A stretch of DNA of 63,743 nt from Xanthobacteraceae bacterium (GTDB taxonomy: Bacteria; Pseudomonadota; Alphaproteobacteria; Rhizobiales; Xanthobacteraceae): assembly GCA_029239875.1 (NCBI GenBank), contig JARBUD010000024.1, forward strand, positions 1 to 63,743, given 5' to 3'. The position numbers were made by a program, and so were the translations under genes. Shown in pieces: positions 7,766-15,828 of the stretch. How positions within the stretch are numbered: position 1 is the stretch's first letter; every line of letters starts with the position of its first letter. The notes under the pieces were generated by a model that saw only the letters and a list, made by a program, of their open reading frames with translations, made no database searches and was not told where the DNA came from.

Positions 7766-8806
7766 TCAGTTGGTCCAGACGGCCTTGCCGTCGGCCTTCA
7801 CTTCGCTCGCCCAGGCCTTCTTGACCTCTTCCACGACGGTGTTGGGCAGCGCGATGTAGTGCAGCTTCTCGGCGACGGCGTCGCCCTCGGGGCCGTAGGC
7901 CCAGTCGAAGAACTTGATGACCTCGGCCGACTGGGCCGCATTGGTCGGGTTCTTCGGCAGCAGGATGTAGGTGGCCGAGACGATCGGCCAGGCTTCCTCG
8001 CCCGCGGTGTCGACCATCGAGGCGGCGAAGTTCTTCGCATGCGCCCAGTCGGCGGCGCCGGCGGCGGCCATGAAGTTGTGAACGGTCGGCTTCACGACCT
8101 TGCCGGCCTTGTTGACCAGGTCGGTGGTGGCGAGCTTGTTGGCGGCGGCGTAGATGAACTCGACGTAGCCGACGGCGCCCTTGGTGTTCTTCACGGTGCC
8201 GGCAACGCCTTCATTGCCCTTGGCGCCCGCGCCGGTCGGCCACTGCACGGAGGTGGCGGCGCCGACGTTCGACTTCCAGTCGGCGCTGGCGGAGGCGAGG
8301 TAGGAGGTGAACACGAAGGAGGTGCCCGACGAGTCCGAACGGTAGACCGGGACGATGGCGAGGTCGGGCAGCTTGGCGCCCTTGTTCAGCTCGGCGATCT
8401 TGGCGTCGTTCCACTTGGTGATCTTGCCCTGGTAGATCTCGGCCAGGATCGGGCCGCTCAGGGTCAGCGGGACATCTTCGCCGAGGTTGACGATGGCGAC
8501 CACCGAGCCGATCACGGTCGGGAACTGCAGCAGGTTGGCCTTCTCGAGCTTGTCGTCCGCCATCGGCGCGTCGGAGGCGCCGAAGTCGACGGTGCGGTTG
8601 ACGATCTGGTTCTGACCGCCGCCGGAGCCGATCGACTGGTAGTTCAGGCCGGTGCCGGTCTTCTCCTTATAGGCCGCGGCCCACGCTTGATAGACCGGGG
8701 CCGGGAAGGAGGCGCCGGCGCCGTTGATGTCGGCGGCGAAGGCGGCGCCCGAAAAGGCCGCGCCGAACGAGAGCGCCGCAGCGCCGAGAATATGAGCGAA
8801 TTTCAA
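7766..8806 (-). CDS. pstS: PstS: periplasmic phosphate-binding protein
   Basis: A 346-residue periplasmic binding protein. A start at TTG 8806 is chosen because AAGGAG lies eight bases before it and the product then begins directly with a signal peptide (Lys2, a hydrophobic stretch, cleavage after AFA near residue 24). A longer in-frame reading to 8893 would place 29 arginine-rich residues before the signal. The mature start ADINGAGASFPAPVY and the SGTSFVFTSYL segment are typical of PstS phosphate ligands. It captures phosphate for PstCAB and is the first gene after the Pho box. Confidence 0.96.
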   Translation of the reverse strand: MKFAHILGAAALSFGAAFSGAAFAADINGAGASFPAPVYQAWAAAYKEKTGTGLNYQSIGSGGGQNQIVNRTVDFGASDAPMADDKLEKANLLQFPTVIGSVVAIVNLGEDVPLTLSGPILAEIYQGKITKWNDAKIAELNKGAKLPDLAIVPVYRSDSSGTSFVFTSYLASASADWKSNVGAATSVQWPTGAGAKGNEGVAGTVKNTKGAVGYVEFIYAAANKLATTDLVNKAGKVVKPTVHNFMAAAGAADWAHAKNFAASMVDTAGEEAWPIVSATYILLPKNPTNAAQSAEVIKFFDWAYGPEGDAVAEKLHYIALPNTVVEEVKKAWASEVKADGKAVWTN

Positions 8807-8926
8807 GGGTCTTCTCCTTAGGTCGGGAGATCGCCTGCATCTCGGGAAATGGGTCCGGATGCGCGATTGGCCAGAGGGGCGGATGGGTTTCACACCGGAC
8901 TCTTACCGCTCCGGCACCACGGTTCT

Positions 8927-8954
8927 ATGACCCTTGGGTGACGCCTTGATGACA
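8927..8954 (-). promoter_or_regulatory. Pho box (PhoB-binding site) of the pst operon
   Basis: Read on the minus strand, three direct repeats occur at exact 11-bp spacing: TGTCAT (8954-8949), GTCAC (8942-8938) and GTCAT (8931-8927). The 11-bp phase and the (T)GTCA(T/C) core match the PhoB consensus. The site lies 121 bp before the pstS start and directly after the phoR stop, so it should drive pstSCAB-phoU-phoB and make phoB expression self-amplifying. No clear -10 element could be assigned. Confidence 0.85.
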
Positions 8955-8970
8955 TCTCAAGCTACTGAAT

Positions 8971-10269
8971 TCACTTGCCTTTCTGTTCAGCCGGCGAAGA
9001 GCTCGACAATCTCACCGAGAATGTCGAGCCCTCGCCCGGAACGCTCTCGATGCCGAGCTTTCCGCGGTGCCGGGCGACGATGTGCTTGACGATGGCGAGG
9101 CCGAGGCCGGTACCGCCCTGCTCGCGCGAATGGGCGGTGTCGACCCGGTAGAAGCGCTCGGTGAGGCGCGGCACGTGCTCGGGCGCGATGCCCGGGCCGT
9201 AATCGCGTACCGACACGAGGGCATCGGTGCCCTCGCGGGCGATGGCGATCTCGATCCGGCCGCCGGCGCCGCCATATTTCAGCGCGTTCTCGACCAGGTT
9301 CTCGAACACGCGGATCAGCTCGTCGCGGTCGCCGCGCACGTTCACCGGGGGGGCGGGGTGCTCGAAGGCGATCTCAACGCCGCGCTCGCGTCCCAGCGGC
9401 CCGAGCGCGTCGCGCACATGGCTGATGATGGAGACGAGGTCGATCTCCGCCTCCGGCCGCAGATGCGCGTTGAGCTCGATGCGCGAGAGCGAGAGCAGGT
9501 CGTCGATGAGGCGCGACATGCGCCGGGCCTGCTCGCCCATGATCTTGAGGAAGCGCTCGCGCGCATTGGCGTCGTTGCGGGCGGGACCCTGCAGCGTCTC
9601 GATGAAGCCGGAGAGCGAGGCGAGCGGGGTGCGCAGCTCGTGGCTGGCATTGGCGATGAAGTCGACCCGCATCTGCTCGACGCGGCGCTGCGGGGTGAGG
9701 TCGACGAAGCCGAGCAGCACCGCCTCGGTGGGCGCGCCGTCGCGGGCGAGGCCGGGGCGGATCGGCACGATGTCGGCGCGCAGCCAGCGGTCGATCGGCA
9801 CCCGCTCGGCGAATTCGATGCGGCGGGCGAGCCCGTCGGCGGCCGAGGCGCGGATCGCCTCCAGCACCTCCGGCACGCGCATGGCGAAGGAGACGGGATC
9901 GCCGACCCGCACGCTGGCGAGCAGCCCGACCGCGCTGGCATTGGCGGCGAGCACGGTGCCGCGCGCATCGAGCAGCAGCGCCGGGTCGGGCAGCGCCCGC
10001 ACCAGGGCGGGCAGGCGCTCCTCCGTGCGCACCACTTTCGGCTCGCCGGAGAAACGCGCCAGCGCGGCGGCCACCGGGCGCTTGCGGGCGGGCAGCAGGG
10101 CCGCCGCGGCGACGAGCGCACCGATCAGGAAGGCGCTACTCGCATCGAGCGCGCCGGTCCAGACCGCGCCGCCCAGCCCGAGCGCGGCGGCGCCGAGAAT
10201 CCAGCGCGCGCCAACGAGACGCTCGCGCAGCGTGTCTTCCGCCAACTGGCTCGACTCTCCCAGGGCCAT
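8971..10269 (-). CDS. phoR: PhoR: phosphate-regulon sensor histidine kinase
   Basis: A 432-residue membrane kinase. Two hydrophobic segments near 22-60 (in this numbering) anchor it. A PAS-like domain follows at about 85-190, then the HisKA domain with the phosphoacceptor His210 in NASHELRTPL. The ATPase domain includes N-box ENLVENALKYG, GPGI and GLGLAI motifs. ATG 10269 is preferred because AGGAAG lies eight bases before it; a TTG at 10323 would add 18 residues without a ribosome site. It phosphorylates PhoB under phosphate limitation. It lies upstream of the Pho box, so its basal expression is probably separate from pst. Confidence 0.95.
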   Translation of the reverse strand: MALGESSQLAEDTLRERLVGARWILGAAALGLGGAVWTGALDASSAFLIGALVAAAALLPARKRPVAAALARFSGEPKVVRTEERLPALVRALPDPALLLDARGTVLAANASAVGLLASVRVGDPVSFAMRVPEVLEAIRASAADGLARRIEFAERVPIDRWLRADIVPIRPGLARDGAPTEAVLLGFVDLTPQRRVEQMRVDFIANASHELRTPLASLSGFIETLQGPARNDANARERFLKIMGEQARRMSRLIDDLLSLSRIELNAHLRPEAEIDLVSIISHVRDALGPLGRERGVEIAFEHPAPPVNVRGDRDELIRVFENLVENALKYGGAGGRIEIAIAREGTDALVSVRDYGPGIAPEHVPRLTERFYRVDTAHSREQGGTGLGLAIVKHIVARHRGKLGIESVPGEGSTFSVRLSSSSPAEQKGK

Positions 10270-10428
10270 ACCGGACGCTTCCTGCCCAACGCTATCGCCG
10301 GCGATTCCCGCCGGCCGCTTCAATGGATATGCTGTCTGCGTGCCGCGCGCGAAAGGCCGTAATCCAAACGCGCGAATCGGGAAAAGGCGGCACCACCGTT
10401 CCTTATGTTACAGTTGAGAGGCTTCCAT

Positions 10429-11406
10429 ATGACGAAGAAGCCGGCCAAATCCTCCGCTAAATCGGCCGCCAAATCCGCCGGGAAATCCGCTGCGAAGTCC
10501 GGGCCTGCCGCCGCCAAGGCGGGGGCCTCCCCCAAGACGGGACGCGGCGACGCGCTCGCCGCCGCGCTGGCGGCCTTCTCGGTGGACAGCCCGGAGCTGT
10601 CGCCGCTCATCGCCCAGCGCGCCTATGGCAGCGGCGGCTATCCTTACGTCGACCGGCCCAAGCGCAAGACCTACGAGAAGGAGCTGCGGGCGCTGCAGAT
10701 CGAGCTGCTGAAGCTGCAGGAATGGGTGAAGGCCACGCGCGAACGGGTCGCCATCGTGTTCGAGGGGCGCGACGCCGCCGGCAAGGGCGGCACCATCCAC
10801 CGCTTCATCCAGCACCTCAATCCGCGCTCGGTGCGGGTGGTGGCGCTGGCCAAGCCGAACGACGCGGAAGCCGGGCAGTGGTACTTCCAGCGCTACGTCG
10901 CCCACATGCCGAGCAGGGGCGAGATCGTGATCTTCGATCGCTCCTGGTACAACCGCGCCGTGGTCGAGCCGGTGATGGGCTTCTGCACGCCGGCCGAGAC
11001 GGCGCATTTCCTCGAGCAGGTGCCGACCTTCGAGAAGATGCTGGTCGACGACGGCATAAGGCTGTTCAAGGTCTGGCTCGACATCGGCCGCGAAATGCAG
11101 CTCAAGCGCCTGCACGACCGGCACAAGGACCCGCTCAAGCAGTGGAAGCTCTCGCCGGTGGACCTCGCTGCGCCGGCACGCTGGGACGCCATTTCGGCGG
11201 CGCGCGACGCCATGATCGCCGCCACCCAGGCACCGGCGCCGTGGTCGGTCGTGCTCTCTAACGACAAAATGAGGGCGCGACTCGGTGTCATACGTCAAAT
11301 TCTGGCCCAAATCCCCTATGAGGGCAGAGACGACCGGCTGATCGGCATCCCCGATCCAGCCATCGTGCTCGACGGCCGCGCGTTCCTGGGCCGCCAACGG
11401 GCCTGA
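10429..11406 (+). CDS. ppk2: Polyphosphate kinase 2 (PPK2) with an Ala/Lys/Ser-rich N-terminal tail
   Basis: A 325-residue one-domain PPK2. The kinase core begins near residue 65, with Walker A FEGRDAAGKGG near 111-121, the lid-type segment, and IFDRSWYNRAVVEPVMGF, the Walker B region of PPK2. The enzyme moves phosphate between polyphosphate and nucleotides. The first 35 or so residues form a basic tail of KSAAKSAGKSAAKS type that is not part of the catalytic fold and resembles nucleic-acid or polyphosphate-binding tails. ATG 10429 is chosen because GAGAGG precedes it; ATG 10405 has no ribosome site. It diverges from phoR, an arrangement also known in Sinorhizobium. Confidence 0.94.
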   Translation: MTKKPAKSSAKSAAKSAGKSAAKSGPAAAKAGASPKTGRGDALAAALAAFSVDSPELSPLIAQRAYGSGGYPYVDRPKRKTYEKELRALQIELLKLQEWVKATRERVAIVFEGRDAAGKGGTIHRFIQHLNPRSVRVVALAKPNDAEAGQWYFQRYVAHMPSRGEIVIFDRSWYNRAVVEPVMGFCTPAETAHFLEQVPTFEKMLVDDGIRLFKVWLDIGREMQLKRLHDRHKDPLKQWKLSPVDLAAPARWDAISAARDAMIAATQAPAPWSVVLSNDKMRARLGVIRQILAQIPYEGRDDRLIGIPDPAIVLDGRAFLGRQRA

Positions 11407-11446
11407 ATCGCGTATACGGGGCAAGGAACGTCGGCGAAGGCATCTG

Positions 11447-12079
11447 ATGGACGTCGAAGGACGGCGAAGGACGATGTGCAGCCGCGGTCTTGGCGCGTTG
11501 ATGCTCGGCGCCGGCCTGTCGCTCGGCGCGGCGGCCGCCGGGGCCGAGCCCCTGCCGCGCCCGCAGGTCGACTACCGGGCGAGCGTGAAGACCCCGCAGG
11601 GCACGCAGATGACCATGGCGCACAGCAAGGGCCGCATGCGCATGGACGTCACCGGCGCCGAGATCCCCGGCACCATGACCAGCTTCATCGACCTCAGCCG
11701 CAGCCGCATGACCGTGCTGATCGCGGCGCCCGGCATCGACAAGCGCGCGCTGGAGATCGAGCTGCCGGCGAGCTTCGCCTTCGTCGACCCGGAGGGCGAG
11801 GGCACCCGCACCGGCACCGACACGGTGGCCGGCGAGGCCTGCGACCTCTGGCTGATGAAGCCGCCGGTCGGCACCGCCCCGGTCGAGACCTGCATCACCG
11901 CCGACGGCATCGTGCTCAAGGCCTCGACGGCGATCGAGGGCAAGAACGTCGTGGTCTACGAGGTGCTGGAGCTCGAGCGCACGCCGCAGAACCCGGCGCT
12001 GTTCGAGCTGCCCAAGGGCGTGAAGGTGACCAAGATTCCCCCCGGCGTGCAGGGGCTGATCCCCAATCTCGGCCGCTAG
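11447..12079 (+). CDS. Secreted hypothetical protein, DUF4412-like
   Basis: A 210-residue protein with a signal peptide (hydrophobic stretch near 13-33, cleavage likely after AGA). The mature part has alternating strands, for example TPQGTQMTMAHSKGRMRMDV and later YEVLELERTPQNPALFELPKG, which resembles the LolA-like DUF4412 family of periplasmic beta proteins. It contains two cysteines near 145 and 161. The function is unknown; a lipoprotein-carrier-like fold is a guess from the pattern. It starts 40 bp after ppk2 in the same direction and may be cotranscribed with it. ATG 11447 has AAGG six bases before it; ATG 11474 would leave a shorter n-region. Confidence 0.75.
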   Translation: MDVEGRRRTMCSRGLGALMLGAGLSLGAAAAGAEPLPRPQVDYRASVKTPQGTQMTMAHSKGRMRMDVTGAEIPGTMTSFIDLSRSRMTVLIAAPGIDKRALEIELPASFAFVDPEGEGTRTGTDTVAGEACDLWLMKPPVGTAPVETCITADGIVLKASTAIEGKNVVVYEVLELERTPQNPALFELPKGVKVTKIPPGVQGLIPNLGR

Positions 12080-12100
12080 ACTTCCGGTCTGGAAGGGCTG

Positions 12101-13189
12101 CTAGCCCGCCGCGCGGCGGCGCTCGGGCGTCTCCGCGCCCTCTTCCGCGCTCTCTTGCCGCTCCAGCACCGGCAGCGCCGCCAGCGGCTCCGGCGAGACG
12201 TGCGAGGTCGGCACGGCGCGCTGGCGCCGGCTGATGAGGAACTCGCGCGCGCCCATGATGACCAGTGCCAGGATGAAGGGCGTCACGTAATAGAGCAGGC
12301 GCAGCAGCAGCAGGGCGCCGAGCAGCGGCTCCTTCTCGAACTGCGGCAGCGCCACCAGCATTGCCGCGTCGAACACGCCGAGCCCGCCCGGCGCGTGGCT
12401 GGCGAAGCCGAGCAGCGTCGCCGAGATGAACACCACGCCGAGCGCGATCGGGTCGATGAACGGCGCCTCCGGCATCAGCACGTACATGGCGGCGGCGCAG
12501 AACGACAGGTCGATGATGCCGATGACGATCTGCAGCAGCGTCAGCTTCGAGCCGGGCAGCGTCACCGTCCAGTGCCCCTCGCCCACGCCGATGCGGCGCG
12601 GCTTGAGGCCCACCCACACCACATAGGCGGTCAGCGCCGCCAGCAGGCCGAGGCCGATCAGCCGGTTGACCCAGGGCGGCAGCTGGTCGACCGCGCTCGC
12701 CGCCCAGGGCTCGACGGAGATGCCGAGGCCGAGGATGGCGATGTTGCCGAGCCAGAAGGTCAGGCCGGTGATGAAGCACAGCTTGGCGACGTCGATCGCC
12801 CCCAGCCCGTGCGCCGAATAGATGCGGTAGCGCACCGTGCCGCCGGTGAAGGCGGAGAAGCCGACATTGTGGCCGATGGCGTAGGAGGTGAAGGAGGCCA
12901 GCGCCGCCACCCGGTAGGGCACGTGGCCGTGGCCGATGGTGCGCAGGGCGAACCAGTCGTAGAAGGTCAGGGTGAAATAGGCGCCGGCGACGAAGAGCGC
13001 GGCGAGAGCGATGCGCCAGGGATCGGTGCCGGAGATCGCGTCGAACACCTCGCCCGGATTGATGTTGCGCAGCATCTCGTAGAGGACGACGACCGCAACG
13101 CCAATGATGACAAGGCTCGCGACGAGACCGAGCGTGTGCCAGCTGAGCCGCTCGCGCAGCCAGCCGGGAAGCAGCTTCAGTCCCTTCAT
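12101..13189 (-). CDS. MprF-like membrane protein (lysylphosphatidylglycerol synthase TM region family)
   Basis: A 362-residue membrane protein with about eight hydrophobic segments. It has the conserved block ASFTSYAIGHNVGFSAFTGGTVRYRIY near 105-135 and the later APGGLGVFDAAMLVAL, both hallmarks of the UPF0104/MprF flippase-like domain. There is no aminoacyl-transferase domain, so it is not a complete MprF. Relatives may move or sense lipids; the substrate here is unknown. The last 45 residues are charged and cytoplasmic. It stands alone, converging on the DUF4412-like gene with 21 bp between stops. Confidence 0.88.
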   Translation of the reverse strand: MKGLKLLPGWLRERLSWHTLGLVASLVIIGVAVVVLYEMLRNINPGEVFDAISGTDPWRIALAALFVAGAYFTLTFYDWFALRTIGHGHVPYRVAALASFTSYAIGHNVGFSAFTGGTVRYRIYSAHGLGAIDVAKLCFITGLTFWLGNIAILGLGISVEPWAASAVDQLPPWVNRLIGLGLLAALTAYVVWVGLKPRRIGVGEGHWTVTLPGSKLTLLQIVIGIIDLSFCAAAMYVLMPEAPFIDPIALGVVFISATLLGFASHAPGGLGVFDAAMLVALPQFEKEPLLGALLLLRLLYYVTPFILALVIMGAREFLISRRQRAVPTSHVSPEPLAALPVLERQESAEEGAETPERRRAAG

Positions 13190-13386
13190 CGCGCGCCTAT
13201 CCCCCTCTGGCTCTTTGTCGACCTGCGCGCAGCCCTAGCAGACCTGAACGGCTTTCGGAACAAAATCCGAGCGGGCGCGGCGCTTCGCCTTACGTAAGGT
13301 CGCAGGGCGGGCCGGATGCCCTCCCGCACTGCCCCCAGATGGCGGCGATGCCAAGGCGGGACGAGGCCGCTCGCGGCAGCGTGAAG

Positions 13387-15270
13387 TCAGAGCCGCACCG
13401 GGTAGCCGATCTCGATGGTGCGCGGGCGCGGCAGGCCGAAGCGATCGACCGAGCGCTCGGCGTTGCGGGCGAGGAAGGCGAAGATGTGGGCGAGCACGTC
13501 GCGCACGCCGCGTATGTCGTCGGGCGGCATCACCCGCTCATGGCCGATGACATAGACGGCTTCGTCGGGATCCACCCCCTGCGCGTAGAGCGCCGGGCCG
13601 AGCACCGCCGGCACGTCGATCTGCTGCATGTAGCCGAAGCGCAGGTCGACGCGGATATGGGTGGGATCGAGCGGGAGCACGCGCACGCGCTCGTCCACCG
13701 GGACGCGCGGGCGAGAGGCGATCCACACGGAGACCACGACGGACTTGGTGAACTGCACGTTGAGCAGCTCGGACAGCCGCCCGAGCGCCACCGGCGTCAC
13801 CGCGCCGCCGCGCGACAGGAAGATGGCGGTGCGCGGGCTCACCGCGCAATTGGCCGGCCGGCCGCGGGCGACGAAGTCCTCCAGCGGCTCGGTGAAGCGG
13901 CGCTGCTGGATGCCGAGCCCTTCCAGCCCGCGCCGCCACGACACCATGATGATCAGCACCACACTGGCGATGGCGACCGGCAGCCAGCCGCCGTCGTGCA
14001 GCTTGGTGAGGTTGGCGGCGGCGAAGGAGACGTCGATCACCGCCAGCCCGCCGGCGAGGCCGATGAGCGCCGGCAGCGGCCAGTGCCAGCTGCGCCGGAC
14101 ATAGGCGACGAACAGGATGGTGGTCGACACCATCGCCATGGCCACCGCGATGCCGTAGGCCGAGGCGAGCCGGTCGGAGGAGCCGAAGGAGACGACGATG
14201 GCGGCGCAGGCCACCATCATGATCCAGTTCAGCCGGCCGATATAGATGTGCTGCTCGTTGTGCTCGCTGGTGTAGCGGATGCGCATGGGCGGCAGGTAGC
14301 CGAGCTCGATCGCCTGTTTCGCCAGCGAGAACACGCCGGTGATGATGGCCTGCGAGGCGATCACCGTGGCGGCGGTGGCGAGGATCAGCAGCGGCACGTC
14401 GAAGGCGTCGGGCGACAGGTCGTAGAACGGGTTGCGCACGGATTCCCGGTGGATCAGCACGTTGGCGCCCTGGCCGTAATAGTTGAGCAGCAGCGCCGGC
14501 ATGGCGACGACGAGCCAGGCGCGGGCGATCACCGGGCGGCCGAAATGGCCGAGATCGGCATAGAGCGCCTCGCCGCCGGTGATGGCGAGGAAGGTGGCGC
14601 CGAGTATGGCGCCCGACAGCCAGGGATGGTCGACGAGCAGGAGCAGCCCGTGGCGCGGGTCGAACGCCGTCAGCACTTCCGGCGCCTGGATGATGCCGTG
14701 GACGCCGAGGGCGCCGAGCGACACGAACCACAGCAGCATCACCGGGCCGTAGAAGGTGCCGATGCGCTCGGTGCCGGCGCGCTGCGAGACGAAGACCAGC
14801 AGGATGACGATCACCGTCGCGGCGACGATCCAGTGGTCCAGCGCCGGGGCGATGACCTCCAGGCCCTCCATGGCCGAGAGCACCGAGATGGCCGGGGTGA
14901 GCACGCCGTCGCCGATCAGCATGGAGGCGCCGACGAGGCCGGCGACCAGCAGGAACAGCCGCCGCCCGGTGGCCGAGCGGTGCAGGTCGAGCAGGGTGAC
15001 CAGCGCGAGGATGCCGCCTTCGCCGTCATTGTCCGCCCGCAGCACCAGCGAAACGTATTTGATGGTGACGGAAAGAATGATCGCCCAGGTGATGAGCGAG
15101 AGCAGCCCCAGCACCTCGGCATCGGTGACGCCCTGCCCGTTGACCGCCAGCAGGCCCTGCCGGAAGGCGTAGAGCGGGCTGGTGCCGATGTCGCCGAACA
15201 CCACGCCGAGCGCGGCGATCTCGGCGGTGAAGGGCAGGGTCCGGCTGCCGACGACGTGACGCTCAGCCAT
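13387..15270 (-). CDS. kup: Kup-family low-affinity potassium uptake protein
   Basis: A 627-residue transporter with about twelve membrane segments and a C-terminal cytoplasmic domain, the normal length of Kup. The N-terminus has the family signature GVVFGDIGTSPLYAFRQ, followed by ADNDGEGGILALVTLL. It imports K+ with protons. The ATG at 15270 is chosen because the signature begins about 17 residues later; the open frame to 15513 adds 81 low-complexity residues rich in Arg, Pro and Cys that look like read-through of a GC-rich leader. The leader itself contains two strong hairpins (see 15271-15828). Confidence 0.96.
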   Translation of the reverse strand: MAERHVVGSRTLPFTAEIAALGVVFGDIGTSPLYAFRQGLLAVNGQGVTDAEVLGLLSLITWAIILSVTIKYVSLVLRADNDGEGGILALVTLLDLHRSATGRRLFLLVAGLVGASMLIGDGVLTPAISVLSAMEGLEVIAPALDHWIVAATVIVILLVFVSQRAGTERIGTFYGPVMLLWFVSLGALGVHGIIQAPEVLTAFDPRHGLLLLVDHPWLSGAILGATFLAITGGEALYADLGHFGRPVIARAWLVVAMPALLLNYYGQGANVLIHRESVRNPFYDLSPDAFDVPLLILATAATVIASQAIITGVFSLAKQAIELGYLPPMRIRYTSEHNEQHIYIGRLNWIMMVACAAIVVSFGSSDRLASAYGIAVAMAMVSTTILFVAYVRRSWHWPLPALIGLAGGLAVIDVSFAAANLTKLHDGGWLPVAIASVVLIIMVSWRRGLEGLGIQQRRFTEPLEDFVARGRPANCAVSPRTAIFLSRGGAVTPVALGRLSELLNVQFTKSVVVSVWIASRPRVPVDERVRVLPLDPTHIRVDLRFGYMQQIDVPAVLGPALYAQGVDPDEAVYVIGHERVMPPDDIRGVRDVLAHIFAFLARNAERSVDRFGLPRPRTIEIGYPVRL

Positions 15271-15828
15271 GGTGCATCCGGCTGCACGGACAGGAAGCGG
15301 CAGCCCGCGGCGGGCGGCACGGCACGGCGAAGCGCGGCACGGCGGGGCGCAAGGCGGACAGGCGTGGCGCGAAAGAGTGGGGCATGGCGGGCCGGGATCG
15401 CACTGGGGTCGCCGGAGCATCCGGCACCGCAGCAATACTCTGGCGAGGCAGCGCCGCCAAGCTCCCACTCCCGAAGGCGCCGTCGGATGGCGCCGGCCGG
15501 AGGCCGGCTTCACGGCGAATGAACGGGGAGAGGAAGCGAGGGAGGAGGATTGGGGGGCGGATTAACCCTCCTCCCTCTACCAACTGCCGATCATGTCCAA
15601 GGGCTTGCGGGTTCCCTTGGACTCGGGCCGTCGGTGGAGGCAGATGATTATCTGTTTCTATGGATACGATCAAGCCAAACCGAACGGTTCGGTCAATGAG
15701 GGCGGTGGATCACGCTGCCGCGGTCACAATGGCGTGCCGCCATTGCCAAGCCGGACCGCCTGATCCAGACTATTGTATTAAATCTGCCCGCTTTTTTTCG
15801 CTTTGAACGCTCCCATTCAGGCCCCGCC
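15271..15828. other. Gene-free kup/tetR divergent region with two hairpins
   Basis: This 558-bp space separates two divergent genes and shows no credible coding region. The first 200 bp are GC-rich with repeated GCGGCACGG-like motifs. Two inverted repeats follow: GAGGGAGGAGG (15538-15548) with CCTCCTCCCTC (15567-15577), and GTCCAAGGG (15595-15603) with CCCTTGGAC (15614-15622). The right part is AT-richer and holds a TetR-type palindrome. The hairpins would lie in the 5' leader of kup if its promoter is near 15650, so a cis-acting RNA is possible but unproven. Confidence 0.6.
15679..15693 (+). promoter_or_regulatory. Palindromic operator, probable TetR-family binding site
   Basis: The 15-mer ACCGAACGGTTCGGT has perfect 7-bp arms around one central base. 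Symmetric sites of the form (A)ACCGAACGGTTCGG are typical operators of AcrR/TetR repressors next to efflux genes. It lies 136 bp before the TetR start at 15829 and about 410 bp before kup, in the AT-richer half of the space, so autoregulation of the TetR gene is the simplest reading. Confidence 0.65.

Noticed and set aside
5751-7859. 702-codon open frame opposite pstA-pstC
   Set aside because: It crosses three well-defined genes on the other strand and shows only Asp/Gln/Arg/His-rich low-complexity sequence.
10270-10428. A Pho box in the phoR-ppk2 divergent space
   Set aside because: A single CTGTCT-like word is present, without a second repeat at 11 bp; not enough to call a site.
15271-15513. 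81-residue N-terminal extension of Kup
   Set aside because: The extension is Arg/Pro/Cys-rich and unlike any Kup; the normal protein start is ATG 15270.
13339-15522. 727-codon open frame opposite kup
   Set aside because: Antisense shadow of kup; no recognisable domain and typical high-GC codon bias artefact.
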